Shown one piece after another: positions 49,931-59,784 of a stretch of 64,000 bases of DNA; within the stretch, counting starts at the first letter, position 1; every line of letters begins with the position of its first letter. A program made the translations under genes and the position numbers. This DNA comes from Collinsella aerofaciens (GTDB lineage: Bacteria; Actinomycetota; Coriobacteriia; Coriobacteriales; Coriobacteriaceae), in assembly GCF_018785265.1 (NCBI RefSeq), contig NZ_WQPK01000024.1:24638-88637 (forward strand), given 5' to 3'. The notes beneath the pieces were generated by a model, which was given only the letters and a program-made list of their open reading frames with translations, ran no database searches and was not told the origin of the DNA.

Positions 49931-51160
49931 CTACACGCGCGTCGCATCCTTGGGGCTCATGGTCATGCTCTGGAAGCGGTTCTCCATGTAGTCGTTATCG
50001 AAATACTTACCGTAGAACTGCGCGACGGGAATATCCGGCTCCGTGCCGTTGACGCGCTGGTACCAGTAGTCGAGCGACTGCAGCGTCATGACGCCGTCGA
50101 CCAGCATAATGACGGTAAAGATGACGGTAGCCGAGTAGCGACTCTTCCACGGAATCATGTTGATGAGCTTGAGCAGCCTCGGCAGCAGCAGCTTGATCCA
50201 GATAAGGCCACCCAGGCCCCACAGGCAGGCAAAGCCCGTACAGGTGCGTCCGCCCGTAAGGACGGCGAGTGGGTCGGGCATGCCGAACAGTTTCATGTGC
50301 GAGTAGCTCCACGAGACCACGCCAAATGAGGTCTGCATAAACCAGCCCACGAACACCTCAAAGCTCGCGCCGAGCACAGCGCTTACCAGGAAAATGATGA
50401 TGGGGTTCTTTTTATAGAAGCGGTTGAGCACCATGGTCATGAGTACGGCGCCAAAGCCATAGATGGGGCTGAAGGGACCAAACAGCATGCCGGCGCGGTT
50501 CTGGTAGACGCCTGGGTCGTCGACCGTCATGTGCCAGATATCCTCGGCGATCAGGCCGAGCACGCAGCAGACGAAGAATACCCAGAACAGGTTGAAGTAG
50601 TTGAGCTTGATGTAGCCCTCGCCGGTTTCATCGCGTCCGAGCATGCCCTCGTCCGCGGCGTCGCGGTCGAGCATCTCCTGCAGGCGGCGCTGGAGTTCGC
50701 GCTCCTGGCGCAGCGTGGGGTCGACGGTGGCCGAAAGCGCGATGAGGATGACGAGCTGGACGGCGGGGCGCAGCAGGAAGGGTCCGATGCCTTGGAGCAT
50801 CACGTCGACCAAAAGCTCGACGACGGTAAATGCGATAAGGATGTAGGACAGGCGGGCGGCGTTGCGGCGCTGGTTTTTGATAAGGTCCAGGCCAAAGATG
50901 ATCAGGATGACGGCACTTGCCGCAGAGAGCATGATGCCGGCGACGATGAGTCCAACCGAGACCAGCATATTGTCGCCGAGCTTTTCGGCGGCGTTGCCGT
51001 TGATGAGCGCGGTGATGACCTGCCACATAAAGGCGGCGACCGACGGGAGGGTGCCCACGCCGGACAGGATGCACAGGACGGCGTACACCTTAATGATGGG
51101 GGGAATTTTCTTGACCTCCGTGGCGCTGGGGACGCTGGGGTCGAGCTCGTTTCGATCCAT
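49931..51160 (-). CDS. CmpB-type (putative ABC transporter permease) membrane protein
   Basis: The 409-residue protein has two membrane parts. The N-terminal half (about 20-165) has four hydrophobic segments, as in DUF-type small membrane proteins. After a charged linker (LQRRLQEMLDRDAADEG), the C-terminal half contains GMLFGPFSPIYGFGAVLMTM and SFEVFVGWFMQTSFGVVSWSYS, which are characteristic of the PF06541/CmpB family. No ATPase partner is adjacent, so transport is only inferred from the family name. AAAGG precedes the ATG. Confidence 0.8.
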   Translation of the reverse strand: MDRNELDPSVPSATEVKKIPPIIKVYAVLCILSGVGTLPSVAAFMWQVITALINGNAAEKLGDNMLVSVGLIVAGIMLSAASAVILIIFGLDLIKNQRRNAARLSYILIAFTVVELLVDVMLQGIGPFLLRPAVQLVILIALSATVDPTLRQERELQRRLQEMLDRDAADEGMLGRDETGEGYIKLNYFNLFWVFFVCCVLGLIAEDIWHMTVDDPGVYQNRAGMLFGPFSPIYGFGAVLMTMVLNRFYKKNPIIIFLVSAVLGASFEVFVGWFMQTSFGVVSWSYSHMKLFGMPDPLAVLTGGRTCTGFACLWGLGGLIWIKLLLPRLLKLINMIPWKSRYSATVIFTVIMLVDGVMTLQSLDYWYQRVNGTEPDIPVAQFYGKYFDNDYMENRFQSMTMSPKDATRV

Positions 51161-51398
51161 ACAGAACCTTTCTCGCTTTGTCCTAGGTTACAAGGATACG
51201 CCGCCGACCTGCCAAAAGACAGGACGAACGTCCCAATTGCAACTTTGTCATCCCCAACGGTGGACGCGGCGGCCATCTAGGGGCGCGGACGCTTGCACTG
51301 GACAGACCGATAAAATGTTTGGCCGCAAAACGGATTATTAGCTCGGTGGGCTTTTAAAAAGCGCTGCTCATGCGCTGGGGAGCGCGTCGCGCCGTGCG

Positions 51399-51404
51399 TA
51401 TAAT
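51399..51404 (+). promoter_or_regulatory. Possible -10 box of purF
   Basis: TATAAT at 51399-51404 lies 42 bases before the purF ATG. A matching -35 is not clear. No purine riboswitch was recognised in the 285-bp upstream gap. Confidence 0.5.
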
Positions 51405-51445
51405 AAGGCGGGTAACGCCAAAATACGAGGCTCTGAGGGGATGCC

Positions 51446-53116
51446 ATGTCTCAAGAAACCATCCGCGCGGCCGAGCGTGCCGCGGGACAGGTGAACGCCA
51501 TGTCGACGTATGATCCGGACTCCGACCAGCTGCATGAGGAATGCGGCGTTTTTGGTGTCTGGGCGCCCGATCGCGACGTGGCTCGACTGACGTACTTTGG
51601 CCTGCGTGCACTGCAGCACCGCGGCCAAGAATCGGCGGGAATCGCCGTTGGTGACGGCGGTACGGTTATGGTCCGCAAGGATCTGGGCCTGCTCGACCGT
51701 GTGTTCTCCAATGCCGACTTGTCGACGCTCTCCGGTCAGCTGGCCGTGGGTCATGTGCGCTACGGCACCGCCGGCGCCAAGAGCTGGGAAGCCTCTCAGC
51801 CGCACCTCTCTACCATCAATAGCGTCATTATCGCGCTCGCGCACAACGGCACCCTCGTCAACACCGACGAGCTGCGCCGCCAGCTGATCGAGCTGGGCGT
51901 GCCGTTCCTCTCCAACTCGGATTCCGAGGTCGCGACCAAACTCATCGGCTACTTTACTCAGCGTACAGGCCATCTGCGCGAGGGCATTCGCAAGACCATG
52001 GAGCTCGTGCGCGGCGGCTACGCCATGACGCTCATCAACGAGCAGGCGCTCTACGCCTTCCGCGACCCGCACGGCATCCGCCCGCTCGTGCTGGGCAAAC
52101 TCGTGGATGAGGGGCTGGACCAAGCCGACGCCGCATCCGTTTCGCAGCTGCCGTCGCAAGACGCCGCCGCAACGGTCGACGCTACCACCCATGTCACGCG
52201 CGCCGGCGGCTGGGTCGTTGCCTCCGAGACTTGTGCACTCGATATCGTGGGCGCCGAGTACGTCCGCGACGTCCGTCCCGGTGAGATTTTGCGCATCAGC
52301 GCCGAGGGCCTTGTGTCCGAGCAGGGCGTGCCTGCCGCCGAAGAGCCTGCTAACTGCATCTTTGAGCAGGTCTACTTCGCTCGCCCCGACTCCATCATGA
52401 ACGGCAAGAGCGTCTACGCCTGCCGTTATGACATGGGCCGTCAGCTGGCACATGAGGAGCCCGTCGAGGCCGACCTGGTCATCGGCGTGCCCGACTCCGG
52501 CCTGCCGCCCGCGGAGGGCTATTCGCACGAGAGCGGCATTCCCTTTGGCGAGGGCCTCATCAAGAATCGCTACGTGGGCCGTACGTTTATCGAGCCCACG
52601 CAGGAGCTGCGCGCCATGGGCGTGCGTATGAAGCTCAACCCGCTGCGCGACAACATCGAGGGCAAGCGCCTGGTCGTCATCGACGACTCCATCGTGCGCG
52701 GCACCACCATGGTGCAGCTCGTCAAGATGCTGCGCAACGCCGGCGCCAAGGAGATTCATATCCGCATCAACTCGCCCGAGGTCATCTGGCCGTGCTTCTA
52801 CGGTATCGATACCGACGTGCAGTCGCAGCTTATCAGCGCCAACAAGACGGTCGACGAGATCTGCGAGTACATCGGCGCCGATTCGCTGGCCTTCCTTTCG
52901 GTCGAGGGCCTGCTGAAGGTCATGCCCAAGGGCGGTTACTGCGACGCGTGCTTTACCGGCCGCTATCCCGTGGCGATTCCCGAGAGCTTTGGCCGCGACA
53001 AGTTTATGGAGGGCTTTAAGCCCCGCAACCTGGACAAGCCGCTGCACTTTGACGACGACGCCGTGGTCGAGAAATACGACGACCGCAGCTGGGAAGAGGA
53101 GCACGGCGAGGCCTAA
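51446..53116 (+). CDS. purF: Amidophosphoribosyltransferase
   Basis: PurF makes 5-phosphoribosylamine from PRPP and glutamine, the first purine step. The 556-residue protein has a ~32-residue propeptide ahead of nucleophile C33 (HEECGVFG). It also has LRALQHRGQESAGIA, the PRPP loop VIDDSIVRGTTM, and cysteines in positions for a 4Fe-4S cluster (ANCIF, WPCFY, GYCDAC), as in the Bacillus-type enzyme. An insert (PSQDAAATVDATTH) lies before GGWVVASETCAL. GAGGGG precedes the ATG by 7 bases. Confidence 0.96.
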   Translation: MSQETIRAAERAAGQVNAMSTYDPDSDQLHEECGVFGVWAPDRDVARLTYFGLRALQHRGQESAGIAVGDGGTVMVRKDLGLLDRVFSNADLSTLSGQLAVGHVRYGTAGAKSWEASQPHLSTINSVIIALAHNGTLVNTDELRRQLIELGVPFLSNSDSEVATKLIGYFTQRTGHLREGIRKTMELVRGGYAMTLINEQALYAFRDPHGIRPLVLGKLVDEGLDQADAASVSQLPSQDAAATVDATTHVTRAGGWVVASETCALDIVGAEYVRDVRPGEILRISAEGLVSEQGVPAAEEPANCIFEQVYFARPDSIMNGKSVYACRYDMGRQLAHEEPVEADLVIGVPDSGLPPAEGYSHESGIPFGEGLIKNRYVGRTFIEPTQELRAMGVRMKLNPLRDNIEGKRLVVIDDSIVRGTTMVQLVKMLRNAGAKEIHIRINSPEVIWPCFYGIDTDVQSQLISANKTVDEICEYIGADSLAFLSVEGLLKVMPKGGYCDACFTGRYPVAIPESFGRDKFMEGFKPRNLDKPLHFDDDAVVEKYDDRSWEEEHGEA

Positions 53117-53273
53117 AACCTGCCATGTGGGGACAGGTTTATTTTGGTAGGTTTTACCTGCTGTTTTGTTGATATGACGGCGCGTGCTGTTATGGCGCGC
53201 GCCGAAATGAACGCAACTATGAGCACCGTTTGGCGCCCGTGCGGCGCCACGGTAGTGGGAGAGGAAGGCTCAG

Positions 53274-54377
53274 ATGAGCGACAGCAAGCATGTGACGTAC
53301 GAGGACGCCGGCGTCGATACCGCCGAGGGTGGCCGCGCCGTCGACGCTATTAAGCAGATGGTCAAGGACACCAACCGCCCCGAGGTTATCGGCGGCATCG
53401 GTGGCTTTGGTGGCCTGTTCTCGGCCGCCGCGCTTAAGGATATGGAAGACCCGATCCTGATCAGCGGCACCGACGGCGTGGGCACCAAGCTCGTGCTCGC
53501 CCAGATCATGGACCGTCACGAGACGGTGGGCCAGGACCTGGTCGCCATGTGCGTCAACGACATTTTGGCTTCGGGCGCCGAGCCGCTGTTCTTCCTGGAT
53601 TACGTTGCCATCGGTCACATTGAGGCCGAGCACATGGCGAAGATCATCAAGGGCGTGGCCGACGGCTGCAAGCTCGCGGGCTGCGCGCTCGTGGGCGGCG
53701 AGATGGCCGAGCACCCGGGCGTCATGGCCCCCGCCGATTACGACCTCGCCGGCTTTACCGTGGGTGTTGTCGATCGTCCCAAGATGCTCGACCCCGCGAA
53801 CGTTCGCCCCGGCGACGTGATCCTGGGCCTGCCTTCCACCGGCGTGCACTCCAACGGCTACTCGCTCGTGCGCAAGGTCATCGGTGTCGACGGCATCAAG
53901 CCGGGCACGCCCGAGGCTGCCGCTAAGGCCGAGGAGCTGAGCCGTCCGCTCGAGGAGCTCGGTGGCGCTTCGCTGGCCGACGCCCTGCTGGCCCCCACGC
54001 GCATCTACGTCAAGCCGATTCTGGAGCTGCTGCGCAATGGCGCCAACGTTCATGCCATTGCCCACATCACCGGCGGCGGTATTACCGAGAACCTCAACCG
54101 CGCGCTTGCCGACGACGTCGATGCCGTGGTCACTCGCAACGGCGCCGAGATGGGCTGGGACGTTCCGCCCGTCATTACTTACGTGTCGCGTCAGGCCGAG
54201 CTCGCGCCCAACGAGGCATGCAAGACCTTCAACATGGGCGTCGGCCTGTGCCTGATCGTCGCCCCCGAGGACGAGGCTGCCGTGACCGAGGCGCTGGTCG
54301 CGCTGGGCGAAAAGCCGTTCCGCGTGGGCGAGTGCGTCGAGGGTTCCGGTAAGGTCGTGTACTCCGATGAACGCTAA
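53274..54377 (+). CDS. purM: Phosphoribosylformylglycinamidine cyclo-ligase (AIR synthetase)
   Basis: PurM closes the imidazole ring to give AIR. The 367-residue protein begins with VTYEDAGVDTAEGGRAVDAI and has GFGGLFSA, GTDGVGTKL, MCVNDILASGAEPLFFLDY, GGEMAEHPGVM and HITGGGITENL. GAGAGGAAGG lies upstream of the ATG. It overlaps purN by 11 bases. Confidence 0.97.
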   Translation: MSDSKHVTYEDAGVDTAEGGRAVDAIKQMVKDTNRPEVIGGIGGFGGLFSAAALKDMEDPILISGTDGVGTKLVLAQIMDRHETVGQDLVAMCVNDILASGAEPLFFLDYVAIGHIEAEHMAKIIKGVADGCKLAGCALVGGEMAEHPGVMAPADYDLAGFTVGVVDRPKMLDPANVRPGDVILGLPSTGVHSNGYSLVRKVIGVDGIKPGTPEAAAKAEELSRPLEELGGASLADALLAPTRIYVKPILELLRNGANVHAIAHITGGGITENLNRALADDVDAVVTRNGAEMGWDVPPVITYVSRQAELAPNEACKTFNMGVGLCLIVAPEDEAAVTEALVALGEKPFRVGECVEGSGKVVYSDER

Positions 54378-55065
54378 CGAGCAGATGGCTGCTGCCGAGG
54401 GCCTGGGCTATGTGCCCTACTCCCGTCCGACCGGCACCGATACGGCCGAGTCGCTTAAGATCGGCGTGCTTATCAGCGGTTCGGGTACCAACCTGCAGGC
54501 GCTGATCGACCTGATCGCCGTCGGCAAGCTCAACGCCTCGATTGAGCTTGTGGTGTCGAGCCGTCCTTCGGCCAAGGGCTTGCAGCGCGCTGAGCGCGCG
54601 GGCATCCAGACGCTCACGCTGTCCAAGGATGTCTATGCCGACCCTATTGCCGCCGACGAGATCATCGCGCACGAGCTTCTCGAGCGCGGCTGCGAGTATG
54701 TGGTCATGGCCGGCTACATGCGCATGGTGCACACGCCTCTGCTGGCGGCGTTTCCCAACCGCGTGGTCAATCTGCATCCAGCGCTACTGCCGAGCTTTAC
54801 CGGTGCGCATGCGATTGACGATGCCTTTGCGCGCGGCGTCAAGGTGACCGGCGTGACCGTGCACTTTGCCAACGAGATTTACGACAACGGCCCCATCATC
54901 GCCCAGCGCGCGCTGGCTGTCGAGGAGGGCTGGGATGTCGACACGCTCGAGGAGCACATCCATGCGATTGAGCACGTGCTGTATCCCGAGGTCGTGCAAA
55001 TGCTCGCCGACGGCCGCGTCCACGTGCTGGAGAGCGGCAAGGTCGCAATTGATGCAGCGCGCTAG
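54367..55065 (+). CDS. purN: Phosphoribosylglycinamide formyltransferase
   Basis: PurN transfers a formyl group from 10-formyl-THF to GAR. The 232-residue protein has a ~28-residue non-conserved N-terminus before IGVLISGSGTNLQALID. The catalytic region is NLHPALLPSFTGAHAIDDAF and GVTVHFANEIYDNGPIIAQ (Asn-His-Asp triad). The start at 54367 lies inside purM; a later in-frame ATG (54385) is possible. A terminator follows. Confidence 0.95.
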   Translation: MNANEQMAAAEGLGYVPYSRPTGTDTAESLKIGVLISGSGTNLQALIDLIAVGKLNASIELVVSSRPSAKGLQRAERAGIQTLTLSKDVYADPIAADEIIAHELLERGCEYVVMAGYMRMVHTPLLAAFPNRVVNLHPALLPSFTGAHAIDDAFARGVKVTGVTVHFANEIYDNGPIIAQRALAVEEGWDVDTLEEHIHAIEHVLYPEVVQMLADGRVHVLESGKVAIDAAR

Positions 55066-55112
55066 CGCGTGCAAACGGGTCACCTAGGTTTCTCTGAGGC
55101 GTAAACGACTAT

Positions 55113-55160
55113 AAAGCCGATTGGGGCATATGGAATCACATGTGCCCCAATCGGCTTTTA
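55113..55160 (+). terminator. purF-purM-purN terminator
   Basis: A perfect 16-bp stem (55113-55128 with 55143-55158) is followed by a T-rich tail. Confidence 0.9.
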
Positions 55161-55515
55161 CTATCTCTTTGACTTCGGGCTCCTGATAACGTGACGGGTG
55201 GGACTTCGGAAAATGAGGGCGGTTGGCCGCGAGCATGATATGGATATCAGCGGCGATTTCTCCATCTCGGCAAAAAATGGCTTCAAGTTGAGCATCGGCT
55301 CGGACTTCGAGGGGGCGGACCTGTTCAGCGAAAATTCTTACACTGACACTCATGCCATGAGCCAGGATAACTAGCCGGTATAGGGTCACTTGAGTGGGTA
55401 TGCGTCTGTTCAAGCGGTCCATTGGCTTGCTTAAGAAATGGTTAAACTACGTAGCGTACAGCACGTGAGTAACTTACGACTCAGTGAGACTAAAGGGAAT
55501 CGGAGAAGAAAGCCC
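55161..55515. other. Gene-free region before the zinc-ribbon genes
   Basis: About 355 bp. A leftward frame of 112 codons crosses it but has no ribosome-binding site and runs into the purN terminator hairpin, so it is not annotated. The region probably holds the promoter of the zinc-ribbon gene at 55516. Confidence 0.45.
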
Positions 55516-56733
55516 ATGTTTTGCCCCAAATGCGGTAGCAAGATCAGTGACGATGCGCGGTACTGTACCGAATGCGGGCTGCCCTTGGAAGGACTCTCGG
55601 GTAAAACTGCGGCCGAGGAAGGGTCCGGCGCCGAGCCGCTGGCGCGAGAATCCTCGTCCGCTGAAGTCATGTTGGAGTCTGCAAATACCGAAACGGACTC
55701 TGCGATAGGATCCGCGAATGTCGAGTCCACAGCAGAACCGAGTCCCGAGCCGGTCTCGAAGACCGCGGGTAGCGGTCACTCCCAGATGTACAACCTCTTT
55801 ATGCAACGCTGTCAGGTCGGTAACCGCCTGGTGCCGCAGTTTGCTATCATGATCGCCGCATTTATCGCCGCGGCAGGCATCGCTTACGCTGCTTTCATTC
55901 TCTACAAGAACGTCATCGAGCCCAATCTCCAGCAGCAATCCGTGCAACAGGAGCAAGCGACCGAAAGACCCAAGAAGGACGAGGGGGCGGCCGAAGAAGT
56001 TGTCTATACGTTGGAGGCAAAGTCATTGACGGTGTCTGCTCCGGTCGACCCTATGCTCAATCAGGGCGAGCGGACTGACGTGGAATGGTCCTATCCGCAA
56101 CTTAAGAGCTCCGCCAAAGACGACGTCGCAGACAAAATTAACAAGGCGATTCTCGAGCCCCTTCAAATTGATGCGGAGCGAACGAATCGAGCATCAGATA
56201 ATGAGCAATCAGATGCTGAGCTGTACCCCGACGGCGAATTTCCCTGCATATCGAGAAACGTGACGGTTACGTACATGGATGAGAACTATTTTTGTATCCG
56301 TGACGAGCGCTATTCGACGGGATGGGGTCCGCATGGCGACACGTATGTGACTGGTGTTATTTTTGATTTGCATACGGGTGATACTGTCAGCCCTCAGGAC
56401 ATGTTTGGCATTGATACCGAGGATCTTGCCAGTTCTATGAGTTCGGCAGTTTGGCCGTATCTTACGGAAATGGGCAGAGAGTATCCGTCTGATTACAATT
56501 CTATGCTCATGCGGAGCAATTCCTCAGACTATTCAATCAAGGGCTCAACATGCTTGTATGTGACATCCAAGGGACTGGTGTATCGCACCGAAGACTATGA
56601 GCTCGGTACTTTTGCGGACGGCAATTGCGAGATTTTGGTTGCGTCTTGGGATGATGGGTCTCAAGTGGGGTCCGAAGTAACCCCCGATGAGGTCAAGGAC
56701 GGTACAACGGTGAAAGTCGATAAGGAGGACTAA
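55516..56733 (+). CDS. Zinc-ribbon membrane protein with DUF3298/RsiV-like C-terminus
   Basis: The 405-residue protein starts with a zinc ribbon (C3, C6, C17, C20). A Ser/Glu-rich linker and one membrane helix follow (about 108-130, FAIMIAAFIAAAGIAYAAFIL). The extracytoplasmic domain ends in segments that look like DUF3298/RsiV (TGVIFDLHTGDTVSPQDMF, GLVYRTEDYELGTFADG). The stretch MQRCQVGNRLVPQF before the helix is close to MQRRQIGRFAVPTF in the protein at 62140, so the two are paralogs there. The ATG at 55516 is chosen because it places the first zinc cysteine at residue 3. The next gene begins 1 base after the stop. Function unknown; sensing at the membrane is inference. Confidence 0.75.
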   Translation: MFCPKCGSKISDDARYCTECGLPLEGLSGKTAAEEGSGAEPLARESSSAEVMLESANTETDSAIGSANVESTAEPSPEPVSKTAGSGHSQMYNLFMQRCQVGNRLVPQFAIMIAAFIAAAGIAYAAFILYKNVIEPNLQQQSVQQEQATERPKKDEGAAEEVVYTLEAKSLTVSAPVDPMLNQGERTDVEWSYPQLKSSAKDDVADKINKAILEPLQIDAERTNRASDNEQSDAELYPDGEFPCISRNVTVTYMDENYFCIRDERYSTGWGPHGDTYVTGVIFDLHTGDTVSPQDMFGIDTEDLASSMSSAVWPYLTEMGREYPSDYNSMLMRSNSSDYSIKGSTCLYVTSKGLVYRTEDYELGTFADGNCEILVASWDDGSQVGSEVTPDEVKDGTTVKVDKED

Positions 56734-56734
56734 C

Positions 56735-58354
56735 ATGTTCTGTCCCAACTGTGGATTTGAGCTTGATGGCGATTTGCGATACTGCACCGAGTGCGGCTAT
56801 GCACTCGAAGATGCAAAGGCGGTGCTGAACTCTGTCAGCAACGAAGTGGCAGAAGAACCTTCCGTTATCAATGAGGCTGCGGAAGAGATTTTCGCTAGCG
56901 ACGAAACGGAGAAGGAGCCTTTCGCCGGTGCCGAGGCGGGGGAGGAAAAGTCGCCCGTGGAGAGCGAGCCCGTAGCGGACGAAGAAGACGACCAACCTAA
57001 AGACGACGTGTCGTCCGGTGCAACGCCTTCGATTCCAGCCGTGCGTGCCGACCGACCAAAACTGAGCAATCCGGTCGCCAAGCCCGTCGCGGCGCCAGCC
57101 CCTGCTCCTGCGGCGAATGCATCCGCACAGAAAAAGGAGCCCAAGGCGCTCTATATCGTTGGTGTCGTCGTTGGCCTGGCAGTCATTGCCATCTTTAGCT
57201 ACCTGCTGTTCTTTAGCAAGTCCGGCGGCGACGTTGCCCATTACGGCCAGGACAAGGCCATCGTGGTGGTCCAAGAATCCAAGATCACCCCGACCGACGC
57301 AAAGGGCGAGAAACTCAAGAAGTACTCGGTGACCCTGAACGGCGACAACGGCTACAGCACCAATGCTGAGGTTAAGGGTGACGAGGGCTTCACGGTAAGC
57401 CAGTTTCCCGATGTTAAACCGGGGAAATATACCCTCACCGTTAAGGACTCCAAGTCAAAAGTCGAGTGGAGTATTCCCGTCAAAGTCGTCGATAACTCTA
57501 AATCCGCTGATGCCGTAAAAGAGGTTTCCCTCGAGGTGCCTAAGGCCAACGAGGCCGATACAAAGACAGGCGAAGGCGACAAGAAGGATGGAGGCACCGC
57601 TGCGGACAATACCGCTACGCATGCCGCTTACAAGCAAAAGTGCCAGGAATACCTCGCGTGCTATGGAGAGCCGCAAATTGCTGAGGTGACTGATTCTGTC
57701 TATGCGATGCGAGGGCTTTGTCTTGTCGACCTCGTTGATTTTGATCAGGATGGCCAGCCTGAGCTCTTGACCGTTGTGAACGGTATGAGCGATGCCGAAC
57801 TAAAGAGTGCCTGGAATGGAGATATGGAGGGACTTCAGAAGTCCTACACCGTAGAGGTTTGGTCGTCAGCTGATGGTGGCATCAAGAGGCTTTACAGTCA
57901 AAATTGGCTTGATAACAGCAACGGAGGAACGATGTTTCTTCCGCTGATTAAAGCGGATGGCGGCAGCATCCTCGTAAGCCAAAGAACATATGAGATGAGC
58001 AATGCTATTACGGCATTGCTTGCTGGAAGGCAGGTTTTGGCCGGGGACAATACTTCGGTATATGGCAAGAAAAGCGATGCTTTTTCGCTTGTAAGCAACT
58101 ACGAGTCCTGGGGAGTTGCGCCGAGCGAGGGCAATGGCTACGAATACTATTGTGCGTCGGAGGGCAAGGAAATTTCCGAGACGGACTATAATGCCCTATA
58201 TCAGCAATTTGGCTATGGGCACAATCACCGGACATATTATTTCCTTGATTTTTCAACCTCAGGTTACGGCACTATTTCGGGGGAATCCCACGTCGATCCC
58301 AATCAAGTTGCGGCAGTCGCCAAAGATACGCTCAAAAAGGTGGGAATCGAATAA
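56735..58354 (+). CDS. Zinc-ribbon membrane protein
   Basis: The 539-residue protein has an N-terminal zinc ribbon (C3, C6, C17, C20), an acidic linker with an Ala/Pro run (PVAAPAPAPAANAS), one membrane helix (about 140-160, ALYIVGVVVGLAVIAIFSYL) and a ~370-residue extracytoplasmic part. The latter has a beta-rich piece (VTLNGDNGYSTNAEVKGDEG) and a calcium-loop-like DFDQDGQPELL. AAGGAGG lies 5 bases before the ATG and the gene follows its neighbour by 1 base, so they form an operon. No family name is certain for the C-terminal part. Confidence 0.72.
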   Translation: MFCPNCGFELDGDLRYCTECGYALEDAKAVLNSVSNEVAEEPSVINEAAEEIFASDETEKEPFAGAEAGEEKSPVESEPVADEEDDQPKDDVSSGATPSIPAVRADRPKLSNPVAKPVAAPAPAPAANASAQKKEPKALYIVGVVVGLAVIAIFSYLLFFSKSGGDVAHYGQDKAIVVVQESKITPTDAKGEKLKKYSVTLNGDNGYSTNAEVKGDEGFTVSQFPDVKPGKYTLTVKDSKSKVEWSIPVKVVDNSKSADAVKEVSLEVPKANEADTKTGEGDKKDGGTAADNTATHAAYKQKCQEYLACYGEPQIAEVTDSVYAMRGLCLVDLVDFDQDGQPELLTVVNGMSDAELKSAWNGDMEGLQKSYTVEVWSSADGGIKRLYSQNWLDNSNGGTMFLPLIKADGGSILVSQRTYEMSNAITALLAGRQVLAGDNTSVYGKKSDAFSLVSNYESWGVAPSEGNGYEYYCASEGKEISETDYNALYQQFGYGHNHRTYYFLDFSTSGYGTISGESHVDPNQVAAVAKDTLKKVGIE

Positions 58355-58360
58355 AAACTG

Positions 58361-58397
58361 AAAGGGGCTTGGAAAACTGTTTCCAAGCCCCTTTCTT
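58361..58397. terminator. Bidirectional terminator
   Basis: A perfect 15-bp stem (58361-58375 with 58380-58394) has a 4-nt loop. It lies between convergent genes. Confidence 0.9.
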
Positions 58398-59778
58398 ATA
58401 GTAGCTGCTCGAGTCCAACAAGCCTCGCGCTGCTTGCTTGAGCCGCTCTATTTTGACACGCTTCGCTAAATCCACCCTTGCTAAACAAGTAATACTGTTT
58501 GATCGGCCGGCCCAGCAGCGCACTGCGCCGCTCGAGTGTTTCAAGAACGTCGGTATCTACGGGCTCGTTTCTCCATTTGCACTCGCCAACGACGAGCTCG
58601 CCATCGGCATCCTCTAATACAATGTCAATCTCTTCTTGGTGACGCGTTGCCGGGTTAGTGCCCCACCAAGAGCCGATTGCCTTGGGCAGTACATCCAGCT
58701 CGCCCTCAACGACCTGTCGTATCAACCACTGGCGGCATACCTCTTCAAATGTGGGGCCCACGAAGGTAGACAAATCGCGCTTGACGATACGCGCGGCAAC
58801 AGCGGCTCCGAGCCCCTCTTCAATTGTTCCCGTGTACTGCGGAACAAATCGATACCAAAACCTGAACAGGTTATCGCAGATTCGATAGACCACCTGACGT
58901 TTTGTTGCTTTGGCAACGGGCGTGACGCGTTCAACGATTCGCAGATCAATCAATGCGTCGAGTAATCGCGCGACTTGTGGCGTTGCGAGTCGGGTGACAT
59001 CGGCGATTTCCTTGGGACGTACACAGCCGTTAGCGATGGCGGCTATGACGCCATTGTAGATAGCCGGGCTTCGGACTTCCTGCAACAGATAGTTCTGGGG
59101 CTCGGCGTACAGAAACGCATCTTGGCGCAACAGAGCGTGCTCAAGGTTCCATTGCGTGGAGCGCGTGCTATCAAGCTGCGATAAATAGAGCGGCATGCCG
59201 CCGACAACGGAATACAGCTCGATAATTCTCTCGATGGGTGCATCGGGAAGCATTTGCGCTACATCGAAAACGACAAAGGGGTCGATGCGCAACTGCATGG
59301 TGCGGCGCCCATAGAGAGGACTTTGGTGTCCTAGCACCTGGTGTTCCATAAAACTCATGGACGATCCGCAGAGCACCAAGAACAGGTTGCTCTTGTCTTT
59401 GTGTCGGTCGATAAGCGTTTGCAGACACGACGACACGCCCGGGTCGCTCTCGGCGAGGTAAGGATACTCGTCAATGACCAGAATGACTTGCTCCGCTTTG
59501 GCGCGTTCAAAGACGGACTCGAGTGCAACCTGGATGGAAGGGAATGCTGCTCCTGCGGCACTATCACCAAGCATCTCGCGGCTGAGCAGCGCAAGGTTTT
59601 CGCTTGCAACGGTTTGCTGCCCGGTAAAGAAGATCACACTGGGCTTATCCTGCGTAAAAGCGCGAAGCAGGCTTGTTTTGCCCACGCGGCGCCTTCCGTA
59701 GACTACGGCAAACTGGAAGGAACCCTTTTGATAAGCGGTTTCTAGGGACTCAAGCTCACTCTGGCGTCCGACAAACAT
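58396..59778 (-). CDS. Archaeal-type P-loop ATPase with DUF234 domain
   Basis: The 460-residue protein begins FVGRQSELESLETAYQKG. It has Walker A YGRRRVGKTSLLRAF (about 29-43), Walker B VILVIDEYPYLAE and FLVLCGSSMSFME, the pattern of the archaeal ATPase family PF01637. A winged-helix-like middle (ANGCVRPKEIADVTRLATPQ) and a C-terminal DUF234-type nuclease-like region follow. In that region D-x(n)-E-x-K can be read in EEIDIVLEDADGELVVGECKW, as in PD-(D/E)XK folds. Such proteins are frequent in gut bacteria with no settled role. GAGG precedes the ATG by 6 bases. Confidence 0.88.
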   Translation of the reverse strand: MFVGRQSELESLETAYQKGSFQFAVVYGRRRVGKTSLLRAFTQDKPSVIFFTGQQTVASENLALLSREMLGDSAAGAAFPSIQVALESVFERAKAEQVILVIDEYPYLAESDPGVSSCLQTLIDRHKDKSNLFLVLCGSSMSFMEHQVLGHQSPLYGRRTMQLRIDPFVVFDVAQMLPDAPIERIIELYSVVGGMPLYLSQLDSTRSTQWNLEHALLRQDAFLYAEPQNYLLQEVRSPAIYNGVIAAIANGCVRPKEIADVTRLATPQVARLLDALIDLRIVERVTPVAKATKRQVVYRICDNLFRFWYRFVPQYTGTIEEGLGAAVAARIVKRDLSTFVGPTFEEVCRQWLIRQVVEGELDVLPKAIGSWWGTNPATRHQEEIDIVLEDADGELVVGECKWRNEPVDTDVLETLERRSALLGRPIKQYYLFSKGGFSEACQNRAAQASSARLVGLEQLL

Positions 59779-59784
59779 GGCATG

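Noticed and set aside
51161..51445. Purine riboswitch upstream of purF
   Set aside because: The conserved purine-aptamer core could not be recognised; only a TATAAT box is supported.
55084..55422. Leftward 112-codon open frame after purN
   Set aside because: No ribosome-binding site, it reads through the purN terminator hairpin, and the product has no recognisable pattern.
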